In this document: positions 49,574 through 63,464 of the stretch, one piece after another
Position numbering within the stretch: position 1 is the stretch's first letter
Layout: each line of letters begins with the position of its first letter
DNA from: Climacium dendroides
Lineage: Eukaryota > Streptophyta > Bryopsida > Hypnales > Climaciaceae
Direction of reading: 5' to 3'
Assembly (NCBI GenBank): GCA_950106755.1
Contig: CATNNA010000001.1
Coordinates: 310,001-374,000 of the forward strand
Length of the DNA stretch: 64,000 nucleotides
The notes under the pieces: model-generated
What the model was told of the DNA's origin: nothing
Database searches by the model: none
The model's input: only the letters and a program-made list of their open reading frames with translations
Made by a program: the position numbers and the translations under genes

Positions 49574-51690
49574 ATGTGGGTCACTAATTTAATTTTTTCC
49601 ACACATGCATCAACCAAACCCACAACCAAAAAAAAATTTGAAACTTGTGGACAAATTTGTTGGGCCCATTTAAATTGGCCTTGATTGAATTTCATGACAT
49701 TAGTATTACAAAGTACAGTCAATTTTAAGAGTTTAGGTTTAAAAAAACATATGGGTCACTAATTTAATTTTTTTCACACATGGATTGACCAAACCCCCAA
49801 AAAAAAAAAAAATTTGAGAACTTGTGGACAAATTTGTTGGGCCCATTTAGATTGGCCTTGATTGAATTTCATGACATTGGTACTACAAAATACAGTCAAT
49901 TTTAAGAGTTTAGGTTTAAAAAAACATGTGGGTCACTAATTTATTTTTTTCCACACATGCATTGATCAAACGCCCAAACGAAAAAAAAATTTGAAACTTG
50001 TGGACAAATTTGTTGGGCCCATTTAGATTGGCCTTGATTGAATTTCATAACATTGGTACTACAAAGTACGGTCAATTTTAAGAGTTTAGGTTTAAAAAAA
50101 CATGTGGGTCACTAATTTATTTTTTTCCACACATGCATTGATCAAACGCCCAAACGAAAAAAAAATTTGAAACTTGTGGACAAATTTGTTGGGCCCATTT
50201 AGATTGGCCTTGATTGAATTTCATGACATTGGTACTACAAAGTACGGTCAATTTTAAGAGTTTAGGTTTAAAAAAACATGTGGGTCACTAATGTAATATT
50301 TTCCACACATTCATTGACCAAACCCACAACCAAAAAAAATTTGAGAACTTGTGGACAAATTTGTTGGGCCCATTTAGATTGGCCTTGATTGAATTTCATG
50401 ACATTGGTACTACAAAGTACAGTCAATTTGAAGAGTTTACGTATAAAAAAACATGTGGGTCACTAATTTAATTTTTTTCCACACATGCATTGACCAATCG
50501 CCCAAACAAAAAAAAAATTTGAAACTTGTGGACAAATTTGTTGGGCCCATTTAGATTGGCCTTGATTGAATTTCATGACATTGGTACTACAAAGTACAGT
50601 CAATTTTAAGAGTTTACGTTTAAAAAAACATGTGGGTCACTAATTTAATTTTTTTCACACATGCATTGACCAAACCCACAACCAAAAACAAATTTGAGAA
50701 CTTGTGGACAAATTTGTTGGGCCCATTTAGATTGGCGTTGATTGAATTTCATGACATTGGTACTACCAAGTACAGTCAATTTGAAGAGTTTCCGTTTAAA
50801 AAAACATGTGGGTCACTAATTTAATTTTTTCCACACATGCATGGACCAAACCCACAACCAAAAACAAATTTGAGAACTTGTGGACAAATTTGTTGGGCCC
50901 ATTTAGATTGGCCTTGATTGAATTTCATGACATTAGTATTACAAAGTACAGTCAATTTTAAGAGTTTAGGTTTAAAAAAACATGTGGGTCACTAATTTAA
51001 TTTTTTTCACACATGTATTGACCAAACCCACAACCAAAAAAAAATTTGAAACTTGTGGACAAATTTGTTGGGCCCATTTAAATTGGCCTTGATTGAATTT
51101 CATGACATTGGTACTACAAAGTACAGTCAATTTTAAGAGTTTACGTTTAAAAAAACATGTGAGTCACTAATTTAATTTTTTCCACACATGCATCCACCAA
51201 ACCCACAACCAAAAAAAAATTTGAAACTTGTGGACAAATTTGTTGGGCCCATTTAAATTGGCCTTGATTGAATTTCATGACATTAGTATTACAAAGTACA
51301 GTCAATTTTAAGAGTTTAGGTTTAAAAAAACATGTGGGTCACTAATTTAATTTTATTCACACATGTATTGACCAAACCCACAACCAAAAAAAAATTTGAA
51401 ACTTGTAGACAAATTTGTTGGGCCCATTTAAATTGGCCTTGATTGAATTTCATGACATTAGTATTACAAAGTACAGTCAATTTTAAGAGTTTAGGTTTAA
51501 AAAAACATGTGGGTCACTAATGTAATATTTTCCACACATTCATTGATCAAACGCCCAACCAAAAAAAAAATTTGAAACTTGTGGACAAATTTGTTGGGCC
51601 CATTTAAACTGGCCTTGATTGAATTTCATGACATTGGTACTATAAAGTACAGTCAATTTTAAGAGTTTAGGTTTAAAAAAATATGTGGGT
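49574..51690 (+). repeat. 13-monomer copy 2 of the 14-mer block
   Basis: Same order as copy 1 minus one monomer. The shared marks are 'gtttacgtat', the C-type monomers with 'ttgaagagtttccg' (48346 and 50630) and 'catccacc'. The match ends near 51690, where 'aaaaatatgtggg' and 'aaacaccc' appear. The C-type monomer at 50630 contains the last 64-codon open frame of the window. Confidence 0.83.
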
Positions 51691-53148
51691 CACTAATGTA
51701 ATTTTTTTCACACATGTATTGACCAAACACCCAAACAAAAAAAAAATTTGAGAACTTGTGGACAAATTTGTTGGGCCCATTTAGATTGGCCTTGATTGAA
51801 TTTCATGACATTGGTACTACAAAGTACAGTCAATTTTAAGAGTTTAGGTTTAAAAAAACATGTGGGTCACTAATTTATTTTTTTCCACACATGCATTGAT
51901 CAAACGCCCAAACAAAAAAAAAATTTGAAACTTGTGGACAAATTTGTTGGGCCCATTTAGATTGGCCTTGATTGAATTTTATGACATTGGTACTACAAAG
52001 TACAGTCAATTTTAAGAGTTTAGGTTTAAAAAAACATGTGGGTCACTAATTTAATTTTTTTCACACATGCATCGACCAAACCCACAACCAAAAAAAAATT
52101 TGAAACTTGTGGACAAATTTGTTGGGCCCATTTAAATTGGCCTTGATTGAATTTCATGACATTGGTACTACAAAGTACAGTCAATTTTAAGAGTTTAGGT
52201 TTAAAAAAACATGTGGGTCACTAATTTAATTTTTTCCACACATGCATTGACCAAACCCCCAAACAAAAAAAAAATTTGAAACTTGTGGACAAATTTGTTG
52301 GGCCCATTTAAATTGGCCTTGATTGAATTTCATGACATTAGTATTACAAAGTACAGTCAATTTTAAGAGTTTAGGTTTAAAAAAACATGTGGGTCACTAA
52401 TTTAATTTTTTTCACACATGTATTGACCAAACCCACAACCCAAAAAAAATTTGAAACTTGTGGACAAATTTGTTGGGCCCATTTAAATTGGCCTTGATTG
52501 AATTTCATGACATTGGTACTACAAAGTACAGTCAATTTTAAGAGTTTAGGTTTAAAAAAACATGTGGGTCACTAATTTATTTTTTTCCACACATGCATTG
52601 ATCAAACGCCCAAACAAAAAAAAAATTTGAAACTTGTGGACAAATTTGTTGGGCCCATTTAGATTGGCCTTGATTGAATTTCATGACATTGGTACTACAA
52701 AGTACAGTCAATTTTAAGAGTTTAGGTTTAAAAAAACATGTGGGTCACTAATTTATTATTTTCCACACATGCATTGATCAAACGCCCAAACAAAAAAAAA
52801 ATTTGAAACTTGTGGACAAATTTGTTGGGCCCATTTAAACTGGCCTTGATTGAATTTCATGAGATTGGTACTACAAAGTATAGTCAATTTGAAGGGTTTA
52901 CGTTTAAAAAAACATGTGGGTCTCTAATTTAATTTTTTCCACACATGCATTGATCAAACGCCCAAACAAAAAAAAAATTTGAAACTTGTGGACAAATTTG
53001 TTGGGCCCATTTAGATTGGCCTTGATTGAATTTTATGACATTGGTACTACAAAGTACAGTCAATTTTAAGAGTTTAGGTTTAAAAAAACATGTGGGTCAC
53101 TAATTTAATTTTTTCCACACATGCATTGATCAAACGCCAGAACAAAAA
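51215..53148 (+). repeat. 11-monomer unit (1934 bp), copy 1
   Basis: Marks 'aaaaatatgtggg' (51681) and 'aatgtaatattttccacacattc' recur at +1934. Order includes T ('aaacaccc'), K, a 'catcgacc' monomer, N, T, then three K-like monomers. The match with copy 2 holds to about 52655, after which this copy has one K more. Confidence 0.8.
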
Positions 53149-54589
53149 AAAAATTTGAAACTTGTGGACAAATTTGTTGGGCCCATTTAAATTGGCCTTG
53201 ATTGAATTTCATGACATTAGTATTACAAAGTACAGTCAATTTTAAGAGTTTAGGTTTAAAAAAACATGTGGGTCACTAATTTAATTTTTTTCACACATGT
53301 ATTGACCAAACCCACAACCAAAAAAAAATTTGAAACTTGTGGACAAATTTGTTGGGCCCATTTAAATTGGCCTTGATTGAATTTCATGACATTAGTATTA
53401 CAAAGTACAGTCAATTTTAAGAGTTTAGGTTTAAAAAAACATGTGGGTCACTAATGTAATATTCTCCACACATTCATTGATCAAACGCCCAAACAAAAAA
53501 AAAATTTGAAACTTGTGGACAAATTTGTTGGGCCCATTTAAACTGGCCTTGATTGAATTTCATGACATTGGTACTATAAAGTACAGTCAATTTTAAGAGT
53601 TTAGGTTTAAAAAAATATGTGGGTCACTAATGTAATTTTTTTCACACATGTATTGACCAAACACCCAAACAAAAAAAAAATTTGAGAACTTGTGGACAAA
53701 TTTGTTGGGCCCATTTAGATTGGCCTTGATTGAATTTCATGACATTGGTACTACAAAGTACAGTCAATTTTAAGAGTTTAGGTTTAAAAAAACATGTGGG
53801 TCACTAATTTATTTTTTTCCACACATGCATTGATCAAACGCCCAAACAAAAAAAAAATTTGAAACTTGTGGACAAATTTGTTGGGCCCATTTAGATTGGC
53901 CTTGATTGAATTTTATGACATTGGTACTACAAAGTACAGTCAATTTTAAGAGTTTAGGTTTAAAAAAACATGTGGGTCACTAATTTAATTTTTTTCACAC
54001 ATGCATCGACCAAACCCACAACCAAAAAAAAATTTGAAACTTGTGGACAAATTTGTTGGGCCCATTTAAATTGGCCTTGATTGAATTTCATGACATTGGT
54101 ACTACAAAGTACAGTCAATTTTAAGAGTTTAGGTTTAAAAAAACATGTGGGTCACTAATTTAATTTTTTCCACACATGCATTGACCAAACCCCCAAACAA
54201 AAAAAAAATTTGAAACTTGTGGACAAATTTGTTGGGCCCATTTAAATTGGCCTTGATTGAATTTCATGACATTAGTATTACAAAGTACAGTCAATTTTAA
54301 GAGTTTAGGTTTAAAAAAACATGTGGGTCACTAATTTAATTTTTTTCACACATGTATTGACCAAACCCACAACCAAAAAAAAATTTGAAACTTGTGGACA
54401 AATTTGTTGGGCCCATTTAAATTGGCCTTGATTGAATTTCATGACATTGGTACTACAAAGTACAGTCAATTTTAAGAGTTTAGGTTTAAAAAAACATGTG
54501 GGTCACTAATTTATTTTTTTCCACACATGCATTGATCAAACGCCCAAACAAAAAAAAAATTTGAAACTTGTGGACAAATTTGTTGGGCC
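53149..54589 (+). repeat. 11-monomer unit, copy 2 (matching part)
   Basis: It is in register with 51215-52655. A private change is 'attctccacac' (about 53463). The K at about 54497 passes straight into the 'taaactgg', 'gagattgg', 'gaaggg' ending. The equivalent in copy 1 is one monomer later (offset 1758), so one K was lost here or gained there. Confidence 0.78.
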
Positions 54590-57542
54590 CATTTAAACTG
54601 GCCTTGATTGAATTTCATGAGATTGGTACTACAAAGTATAGTCAATTTGAAGGGTTTACGTTTAAAAAAACATGTGGGTCTCTAATTTAATTTTTTCCAC
54701 ACATGCATCGACCAAACCCACAACCAAAAAAAAATTTAAGAACTTGTGGACAAATTTGTTGGGCCCATTTAGATTGGCCTTGATTGAATTTCATGACATT
54801 GGTACTACAAAGTACAGTCAATTTTAAGAGTTTACGTTTAAAAAAACATGTGAGTCACTAATTTAATTTTTTCCACACATGCATTGACCAAACCCACAAC
54901 CAAAAAAAAATTTGAAACTTGTGGACAAATTTGTTGGGCCCATTTAAATTGGCCTTGATTGAATTTCATGACATTAGTATTACAAAGTACAGTCAATTTT
55001 AAGAGTTTAGGTTTAAAAAAACATGTGGGTCACTAATTTAATTTTTTTCACACATGTATTGACCAAACCCACAACCAAAAAAAAATTTGAAACTTGTGGA
55101 CAAATTTGTTGGGCCCATTTAAATTGGCCTTGATTGAATTTCATGACATTAGTATTACAAAGTACAGTCAATTTCAAGAGTTTAGGTTTAAAAAAACATG
55201 TGGGTCACTAATGTAATTTTTTTCACACATGTATTGACCAAACACCCAAACAAAAAAAAAATTTGAGAACTTGTGGACAAATTTGTTGGGCCCATTTAGA
55301 TTGGCCTTGATTGAATTTCATGACATTGGTACTACAAAGTACAGTCAATTTGAAGAGTTTACGTTTAAAAAAACATGTGGGTCACTAATTTAATTTTTTC
55401 AACACATGCATCGACCAAACCCACAACCAAAAAAAAATTTGAGAATTTGTGAACAAATTTGTTGGGCCCATTTAAATTGGCCTTGATTGAATTTCATGAC
55501 ATTGGTACTACAAAGTACAGTCAATTTTAAGAGTTTAGGTTTAAAAAAACATGTGGGTCTCTAATTTAATTTTTTCCACACATGCATTGACCAAACCCAC
55601 AACCAAAAAAAAAATTTGAAACTTGTGGACAAATTTGTTGAGCCCATTTAAATTACCCTTGATTGAATTTCATGACATTGGTACTACAAAGTACAGTCAA
55701 TTTTAAGAGTTTAGGTTTAAAAAAACATGTGGGTCACTAATTTATTTTTTTCCACACATGCATTGATCAAAAGCCCAAACAAACAAAAAATTTGAAACTT
55801 GTGGACAAATTTGTTGGGCCCATTTAAACTGGCCTTGATTGAATTTCATGAGATTGGTACTACAAAGTATAGTCAATTTGAAGGGTTTACGTTTAAAAAA
55901 ACATGTGGGTCACTAATTTAATTTTTTCCACACATGCATCGACCAAACCCACAACCAAAAAAAAATTTGAGAACTTGTGGACAAATTTGTTGGGCCCATT
56001 TAGATTGGCCTTGATTGAATTTCATGACATTGGTACTACAAAGTACAGTCAATTTTAAGAGTTTACGTTTAAAAAAACATGTGAGTCACTAATTTAATTT
56101 TTTCCACACATGCATCCACCAAACCCACAACCAAAAAAAAATTTGAAACTTGTGGACAAATTTGTTGGGCCCATTTAAATTGGCCTTGATTGAATTTCAT
56201 GACATTGGTACTACAAAGTACAGTCAATTTTAAGAGTTTAGGTTTAAAAAAACATGTGGGTCACTAATTTAATTTTTTCCACACATGCATTGACCAAACC
56301 CCCAAACAAAAAAAAAATTTGAAACTTGTGGACAAATTTGTTGGGCCCATTTAAATTGGCCTTGATTGAATTTCATGACATTAGTATTACAAAGTACAGT
56401 CAATTTTAAGAGTTTAGGTTTAAAAAAACATGTGGGTCACTAATTTAATTTTTTTCACACATGTATTGACCAAACCCACAACCAAAAAAAAATTTGAAAC
56501 TTGTGGACAAATTTGTTGGGCCCATTTAAATTGGCCTTGATTGAATTTCATGACATTGGTACTACAAAGTACAGTCAATTTTAAGAGTTTAGGTTTAAAA
56601 AAACATGTGGGTCACTAATTTAATTTTTTCCACACATGCATTGACCAAACCCCCAAACAAAAAAAAAATTTGAAACTTGTGGACAAATTTGTTGGGCCCA
56701 TTTAAATTGGCCTTGATTGAATTTCATGACATTAGTATTACAAAGTACAGTCAATTTTAAGAGTTTAGGTTTAAAAAAACATGTGAGTCACTAATTTAAT
56801 TTTTTCCACACATGCATCCACCAAACCCACAACCAAAAAAAAATTTGAAACTTGTGGACAAATTTGTTGGGCCCATTTAAATTGGCCTTGATTGAATTTC
56901 ATGACATTGGTACTACAAAGTACAGTCAATTTTAAGAGTTTAGGTTTAAAAAAACATGTGGGTCACTAATTTAATTTTTTCCACACATGCATTGACCAAA
57001 CCCCCAAACAAAAAAAAAATTTGAAACTTGTGGACAAATTTGTTGGGCCCATTTAAATTGGCCTTGATTGAATTTCATGACATTAGTATTACAAAGTACA
57101 GTCAATTTTAAGAGTTTAGGTTTAAAAAAACATGTGAGTCACTAATTTAATTTTTTCCACACATGCATCCACCAAACCCACAACCAAAAAAAAATTTGAA
57201 ACTTGTGGACAAATTTGTTGGGCCCATTTAAATTGGCCTTGATTGAATTTCATGACATTGGTACTACAAAGTACAGTCAATTTTAAGAGTTTAGGTTTAA
57301 AAAAACATGTGGGTCACTAATTTAATTTTTTCCACACATGCATTGACCAAACCCCCAAACAAAAAAAAAATTTGAAACTTGTGGACAAATTTGTTGGGCC
57401 CATTTAAATTGGCCTTGATTGAATTTCATGACATTAGTATTACAAAGTACAGTCAATTTTAAGAGTTTAGGTTTAAAAAAACATGTGGGTCACTAATTTA
57501 ATTTTTTTCACACATGTATTGACCAAACCCACAACCAAAAAA
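54030..57542 (+). repeat. 20-monomer unit (3513 bp), copy 1
   Basis: Paired with 57543 onward at an offset of 3513. Rare marks shared by both: 'aaatttaagaac' (54735 and 58248), core 'ttgttgagccc' (55640 and 59153) followed by 'aattaccc', 'gtgaacaaattt' and 'aaacaaacaaaaaa'. The direct match runs to about 56202; the rest of this unit is the P/T-N dimer array. Confidence 0.85.
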
Positions 57543-58008
57543 AAACTTGAAACTTGTAGACAAATTTGTTGGGCCCATTTAAATTGGCCTTGATTGAATT
57601 TCATGACATTGGTACTACAAAGTACAGTCAATTTTAAGAGTTTAGGTTTAAAAAAACATGTGGGTCACTAATTTAATTTTTTCCACACATGCATTGACCA
57701 AACCCCCAAACAAAAAAAAAATTTGAAACTTGTGGACAAATTTGTTGGGCCCATTTAAATTGGCCTTGATTGAATTTCATGACATTAGTATTACAAAGTA
57801 CAGTCAATTTTAAGAGTTTAGGTTTAAAAAAACATGTGGGTCACTAATTTAATTTTTTTCACACATGTATTGACCAAACCCACAACCAAAAAAAAATTTG
57901 AAACTTGTGGACAAATTTGTTGGGCCCATTTAAATTGGCCTTGATTGAATTTCATGACATTGGTACTACAAAGTACAGTCAATTTTAAGAGTTTAGGTTT
58001 AAAAAAAC
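56079..58008 (+). repeat. Dimer array, period 351 bp (P or T monomer 175 bp + N monomer 176 bp)
   Basis: Monomer starts alternate at 56079, 56254, 56430, 56605, 56781, 56956, 57132, 57307, 57483, 57658 and 57834, with 58009 as the next start. Odd members are P ('catgtgagtc', 'catccacc') or T ('catgtattgacc') with 'ggtactac'. Even members, up to 57658, are N ('cattgaccaaaccccc') with 'attagtattac'. Order: P-N, T-N, P-N, P-N, T-N, T. The 175/176 alternation is exact across the run. Confidence 0.88.
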
Positions 58009-59715
58009 ATGTGGGTCACTAATTTATTTTTTTCCACACATGCATTGATCAAACGCCCAAACAAAAAAAAAATTTGAAACTTGTGGACAAATTTGTTGGG
58101 CCCATTTAAACTGGCCTTGATTGAATTTCATGAGATTGGTACTACAAAGTATAGTCAATTTGAAGGGTTTACGTTTAAAAAAACATGTGGGTCTCTAATT
58201 TAATTTTTTCCACACATGCATCGACCAAACCCACAACCAAAAAAAAATTTAAGAACTTGTGGACAAATTTGTTGGGCCCATTTAGATTGGCCTTGATTGA
58301 ATTTCATGACATTGGTACTACAAAGTACAGTCAATTTTAAGAGTTTACGTTTAAAAAAACATGTGAGTCACTAATTTAATTTTTTCCACACATGCATTGA
58401 CCAAACCCACAACCAAAAAAAAATTTGAAACTTGTGGACAAATTTGTTGGGCCCATTTAAATTGGCCTTGATTGAATTTCATGACATTAGTATTACAAAG
58501 TACAGTCAATTTTAAGAGTTTAGGTTTAAAAAAACATGTGGGTCACTAATTTAATTTTTTTCACACATGTATTGACCAAACCCACAACCAAAAAAAAATT
58601 TGAAACTTGTGGACAAATTTGTTGGGCCCATTTAAATTGGCCTTGATTGAATTTCATGACATTAGTATTACAAAGTACAGTCAATTTCAAGAGTTTAGGT
58701 TTAAAAAAACATGTGGGTCACTAATGTAATTTTTTTCACACATGTATTGACCAAACACCCAAACAAAAAAAAAATTTGAGAACTTGTGGACAAATTTGTT
58801 GGGCCCATTTAGATTGGCCTTGATTGAATTTCATGACATTGGTACTACAAAGTACAGTCAATTTGAAGAGTTTACGTTTAAAAAAACATGTGGGTCACTA
58901 ATTTAATTTTTTCAACACATGCATCGACCAAACCCACAACCAAAAAAAAATTTGAGAATTTGTGAACAAATTTGTTGGGCCCATTTAAATTGGCCTTGAT
59001 TGAATTTCATGACATTGGTACTACAAAGTACAGTCAATTTTAAGAGTTTAGGTTTAAAAAAACATGTGGGTCTCTAATTTAATTTTTTCCACACATGCAT
59101 TGACCAAACCCACAACCAAAAAAAAAATTTGAAACTTGTGGACAAATTTGTTGAGCCCATTTAAATTACCCTTGATTGAATTTCATGACATTGGTACTAC
59201 AAAGTACAGTCAATTTTAAGAGTTTAGGTTTAAAAAAACATGTGGGTCACTAATTTATTTTTTTCCACACATGCATTGATCAAAAGCCCAAACAAACAAA
59301 AAATTTGAAACTTGTGGACAAATTTGTTGGGCCCATTTAAACTGGCCTTGATTGAATTTCATGAGATTGGTACTACAAAGTATAGTCAATTTGAAGGGTT
59401 TACGTTTAAAAAAACATGTGGGTCACTAATTTAATTTTTTCCACACATGCATCGACCAAACCCACAACCAAAAAAAAATTTGAGAACTTGTGGACAAATT
59501 TGTTGGGCCCATTTAGATTGGCCTTGATTGAATTTCATGACATTGGTACTACAAAGTACAGTCAATTTTAAGAGTTTACGTTTAAAAAAACATGTGAGTC
59601 ACTAATTTAATTTTTTCCACACATGCATCCACCAAACCCACAACCAAAAAAAAATTTGAAACTTGTGGACAAATTTGTTGGGCCCATTTAAATTGGCCTT
59701 GATTGAATTTCATGA
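57543..59715 (+). repeat. 20-monomer unit, copy 2 (matching part)
   Basis: It repeats 54030-56202 with the same rare marks. The match ends where 'attagtattac' (about 59716) replaces 'attggtactac' (about 56203). Upstream, 'aaaaaacttgaaacttgtagac' around 57541-57560 is private to this copy's edge. Confidence 0.83.
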
Positions 59716-62407
59716 CATTAGTATTACAAAGTACAGTCAATTTTAAGAGTTTAGGTTTAAAAAAACATGTGGGTCACTAATTTAATTTTTTTCACACATG
59801 TATTGACCAAACCCACAACCAAAAAAAAATTTGAAACTTGTGGACAAATTTGTTGGGCCCATTTAAATTGGCCTTGATTGAATTTCATGACATTAGTATT
59901 ACAAAGTACAGTCAATTTCAAGAGTTTAGGTTTAAAAAAACATGTGGGTCACTAATTTAATTTTTTTCACACATGTATTGACCAAACACCCAAACAAAAA
60001 AAAAATTTGAGAACTTGTGGACAAATTTGTTGGGCCCATTTAGATTGGCCTTGATTGAATTTCATGACATTGGTACTACAAAGTACAGTCAATTTTAAGA
60101 GTTTAGGTTTAAAAAAACATGTGGGTCACTAATTTATTTTTTTCCACACATGCATTGATCAAACGCCCAAACAAAAAAAAAATTTGAAACTTGTGGACAA
60201 ATTTGTTGGGCCCATTTAGATTGGCCTTGATTGAATTTCATGACATTGGTACTACAAAGTACAGTCAATTTTAAGAGTTTAGGTTTAAAAAAACATGTGG
60301 GTCACTAATTCATTTTTTTCCACACATGCATTGATCAAACGCCCAAACAAAAAAAAAATTTGAAACTTGTGGACAAATTTGTTGCGCCCATTTAAACTGG
60401 CCTTGATTGAATTTTAGGAGATTGGTACTATAAAGTATAGTCAATTTGAAGGGTTTACGTTTAAAAAAACATGTGGGTCACTAATTTAATTTTTTCAACA
60501 CATGCATCGACCAAACCCACAACCAAAAAAAAATTTGAGAATTTGTGGACAAATTTGTTGGGCCCATTTAAATTGGCCTTGATTGAATTTCATGACATTG
60601 GTACTACAAAGTACAGTCAATTTTAAGAGTTTAGGTTTAAAAAAACATGTGGGTCTCTAATTTAATTTTTTCCACACATGCATTGACCAAACCCACAACC
60701 ACAAAAAAAATTTGAAACTTGTGGACAAATTTGTTGAGCCCATTTAAATTGGCCTTGATTGAATTTCATGACATTGGTACTACAAAGTACGGTCAATTTT
60801 AAGAGTTTAGGTTTAAAAAAACATGTGGGTCACTAATGTAATTTTTTCGACACATGCATTGACCAAACCCACAACCAAAAAAAATTTGAGAATTTGTGGA
60901 CAAATTTGTTGGGCCCATTTAAATTGGCCTTGATTGAATTTCATGACATTGGTACTACAAAGTACAGTCAATTTTAAGAGTTTAGGTTTAAAAAAACATG
61001 TGGGTCACTAATTTAATTTTTTTCACACATGGATTGACCAAACCCCCAAACAAAAAAAAAATTTGAGAACTTGTGGACAAATTTGTTGGGCCCATTTAGA
61101 TTGGCCTTGATTGAATTTCATGACATTGGTACTACAAAGTACAGTCAATTTTAAGAGTTTAGGTTTAAAAAAACATGTGGGTCACTAATTTATTTTTTTC
61201 CACACATGCATTGATCAAACGCCCAAACAAAAAAAAAATTTGAAACTTGTGGACAAATTTGTTGGGCCCATTTAAACTGGCCTTGATTGAATTTCATGAG
61301 ATTGGTACTACATAGTATAGTCAATTTGAAGGGTTTACGTTTAAAAAAACATGTGGGTCACTAATTTAATTTTTTCCACACATGCATCGACCAAACCCAC
61401 AACCAAAAAAAAATTTGAGAACTTGTGGACAAATTTGTTGGGCCCATTTAGATTGGCCTTGATTGAATTTCATGACATTGGTACTACAAAGTACAGTCAA
61501 TTTTAAGAGTTTACGTTTAAAAAAACATGTGAGTCACTAATTTAATTTTTTCCACACATGCATTGACCAAACCCACAACCAAATAAAAATTTGAAACTTG
61601 TGGACAAATTTGTTGGGCCCATTTAAATTGGCCTTGATTGAATTTCATGACATTAGTATTACAAAGTACAGTCAATTTTAAGAGTTTAGGTTTAAAAAAA
61701 CATGTGGGTCACTAATTTAATTTTTTTCACACATGGATTGACCAAACCCCCAAACAGAATAAAAATTTGAGAACTTGTGGACAAATTTGTTGGGCCCATT
61801 TAGATTGGCCTTGATTGAATTTCATGACATTGGTACTATAAAGTACAGTCAATTTTAAGACTTTAGGTTTAAAAAAACATGTGGGTCACTAATTTATTTT
61901 TTTCCACACATGCATTGATCAAACGCCCAAACAAAAAAAAAATTTGAGAACTTGTGGACAAATTTGTTGGGCCCATTTAGATTGGCCTTGATTGAATTTC
62001 ATGACATTGGTACTATAAAGTACAGTCAATTTTAAGAGTTTAGGTTTAAAAAAACATGTGGGTCACTAATTTATTTTTTTCCACACATGCATTGATCAAA
62101 CGCCCAAACAAAAGAAAAATTTGAAACTTGTGGACAAATTTGTTGGGCCCATTTAGATTGGCCTTGATTGAATTTCATGACATTGGTACTACAAAGTACA
62201 GTCAATTTTAAGAGTTTAGGTTTAAAAAAACATATGGGTCAGTAATTTAATTTTTTTCACACATGCATCGACAAAACCCACAACCAAAAAAAAATTTGAG
62301 AACTTGTGGACAAATTTGTTGGGCCCATTTAGATTGGCCTTGATTGAATTTCATGACATTGGTACTACAAAGTACAGTCAATTTTAAGAATTTACGTTTA
62401 AAAAAAC
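59716..62407 (+). repeat. Mixed K/T/R/M monomers without a clear HOR
   Basis: About 15 monomers with more private changes than elsewhere: 'aattcatttttttcc' (60309), core GCGCCC (60384), 'ttttaggagatt', core GAGCCC (60736), 'ttttttcgacacatg' (about 60846), 'aaataaaaattt', 'agaataaaaattt', 'gactttagg' and 'aaaagaaaaattt'. I could not find a period longer than the monomer here. Confidence 0.7.
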
Positions 62408-62936
62408 ATGTGGGTCACTAATTTATTTTTTTCCACACATGGATTGATCAAACGCCCAAACAAAAAAAAAATTTGAAACTTGTGGACAAATTTGTTGCGC
62501 CCATTTAAACTGGCCTTGATTGAATTTTATGAGATTGGTACTATAAAGTATAGTCAATTTGAAGGGTTTACGTTTAAAAAAACATGTGGGTCACTAATGT
62601 AATTTTTTCGACACATGCATTGACCAAACCCACAACCAAAAAAAATTTGAGAACTTGTGGACAAATTTGTTGGGCCCATTTAAATTGGCCTTGATTGAAT
62701 TTCATGACATTAGTATTACAAAGTACAGTCAATTTCAAGAGTTTAGGTTTAAAAAAACATGTGGGTCACTAATGTAATTTTTTTTCACACATGTATTGAC
62801 CAAACACCCAAACAAAAAAAAAATTTGAGAACTTGTGGACAAATTTGTTGGGCCCATTTAGATTGGCCTTGATTGAATTTCATGACATTGGTACTACAAA
62901 GTACAGTCAATTTTAAGAGTTTAGGTTTAAAAAAAC
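62408..62936 (+). repeat. Trimer repeat, copy 1 (529 bp)
   Basis: K with core GCGCCC (62497) and 'gagattggtactataaagtatag'; then 'aatgtaattttttcgacacatg'; then T with 'aaacaccc' and 'tttcaagag'. It is one base longer than copy 2 because of an extra T in the last monomer's T tract. Copy 1's K has 'catggattgatc'. Confidence 0.85.
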
Positions 62937-63464
62937 ATGTGGGTCACTAATTTATTTTTTTCCACACATGCATTGATCAAACGCCCAAACAAAAAAAAAA
63001 TTTGAAACTTGTGGACAAATTTGTTGCGCCCATTTAAACTGGCCTTGATTGAATTTTATGAGATTGGTACTATAAAGTATAGTCAATTTGAAGGGTTTAC
63101 GTTTAAAAAAACATGTGGGTCACTAATGTAATTTTTTCGACACATGCATTGACCAAACCCACAACCAAAAAAAATTTGAGAACTTGTGGACAAATTTGTT
63201 GGGCCCATTTAAATTGGCCTTGATTGAATTTCATGACATTAGTATTACAAAGTACAGTCAATTTCAAGAGTTTAGGTTTAAAAAAACATGTGGGTCACTA
63301 ATGTAATTTTTTTCACACATGTATTGACCAAACACCCAAACAAAAAAAAAATTTGAGAACTTGTGGACAAATTTGTTGGGCCCATTTAGATTGGCCTTGA
63401 TTGAATTTCATGACATTGGTACTACAAAGTACAGTCAATTTTAAGAGTTTAGGTTTAAAAAAAC
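62937..63464 (+). repeat. Trimer repeat, copy 2 (528 bp)
   Basis: Same three monomers as 62408-62936, including the unusual GCGCCC core (63026) and TTCGACACATG. Its K has the usual 'catgcattgatc'. A D-like monomer follows at 63465. Confidence 0.85.

Noticed and set aside
62584..62625. CENP-B box
   Set aside because: TTCGACACATGCATT fits only the first part of NTTCGNNNNANNCGGGN; the CGGG half is absent here and elsewhere in the window.
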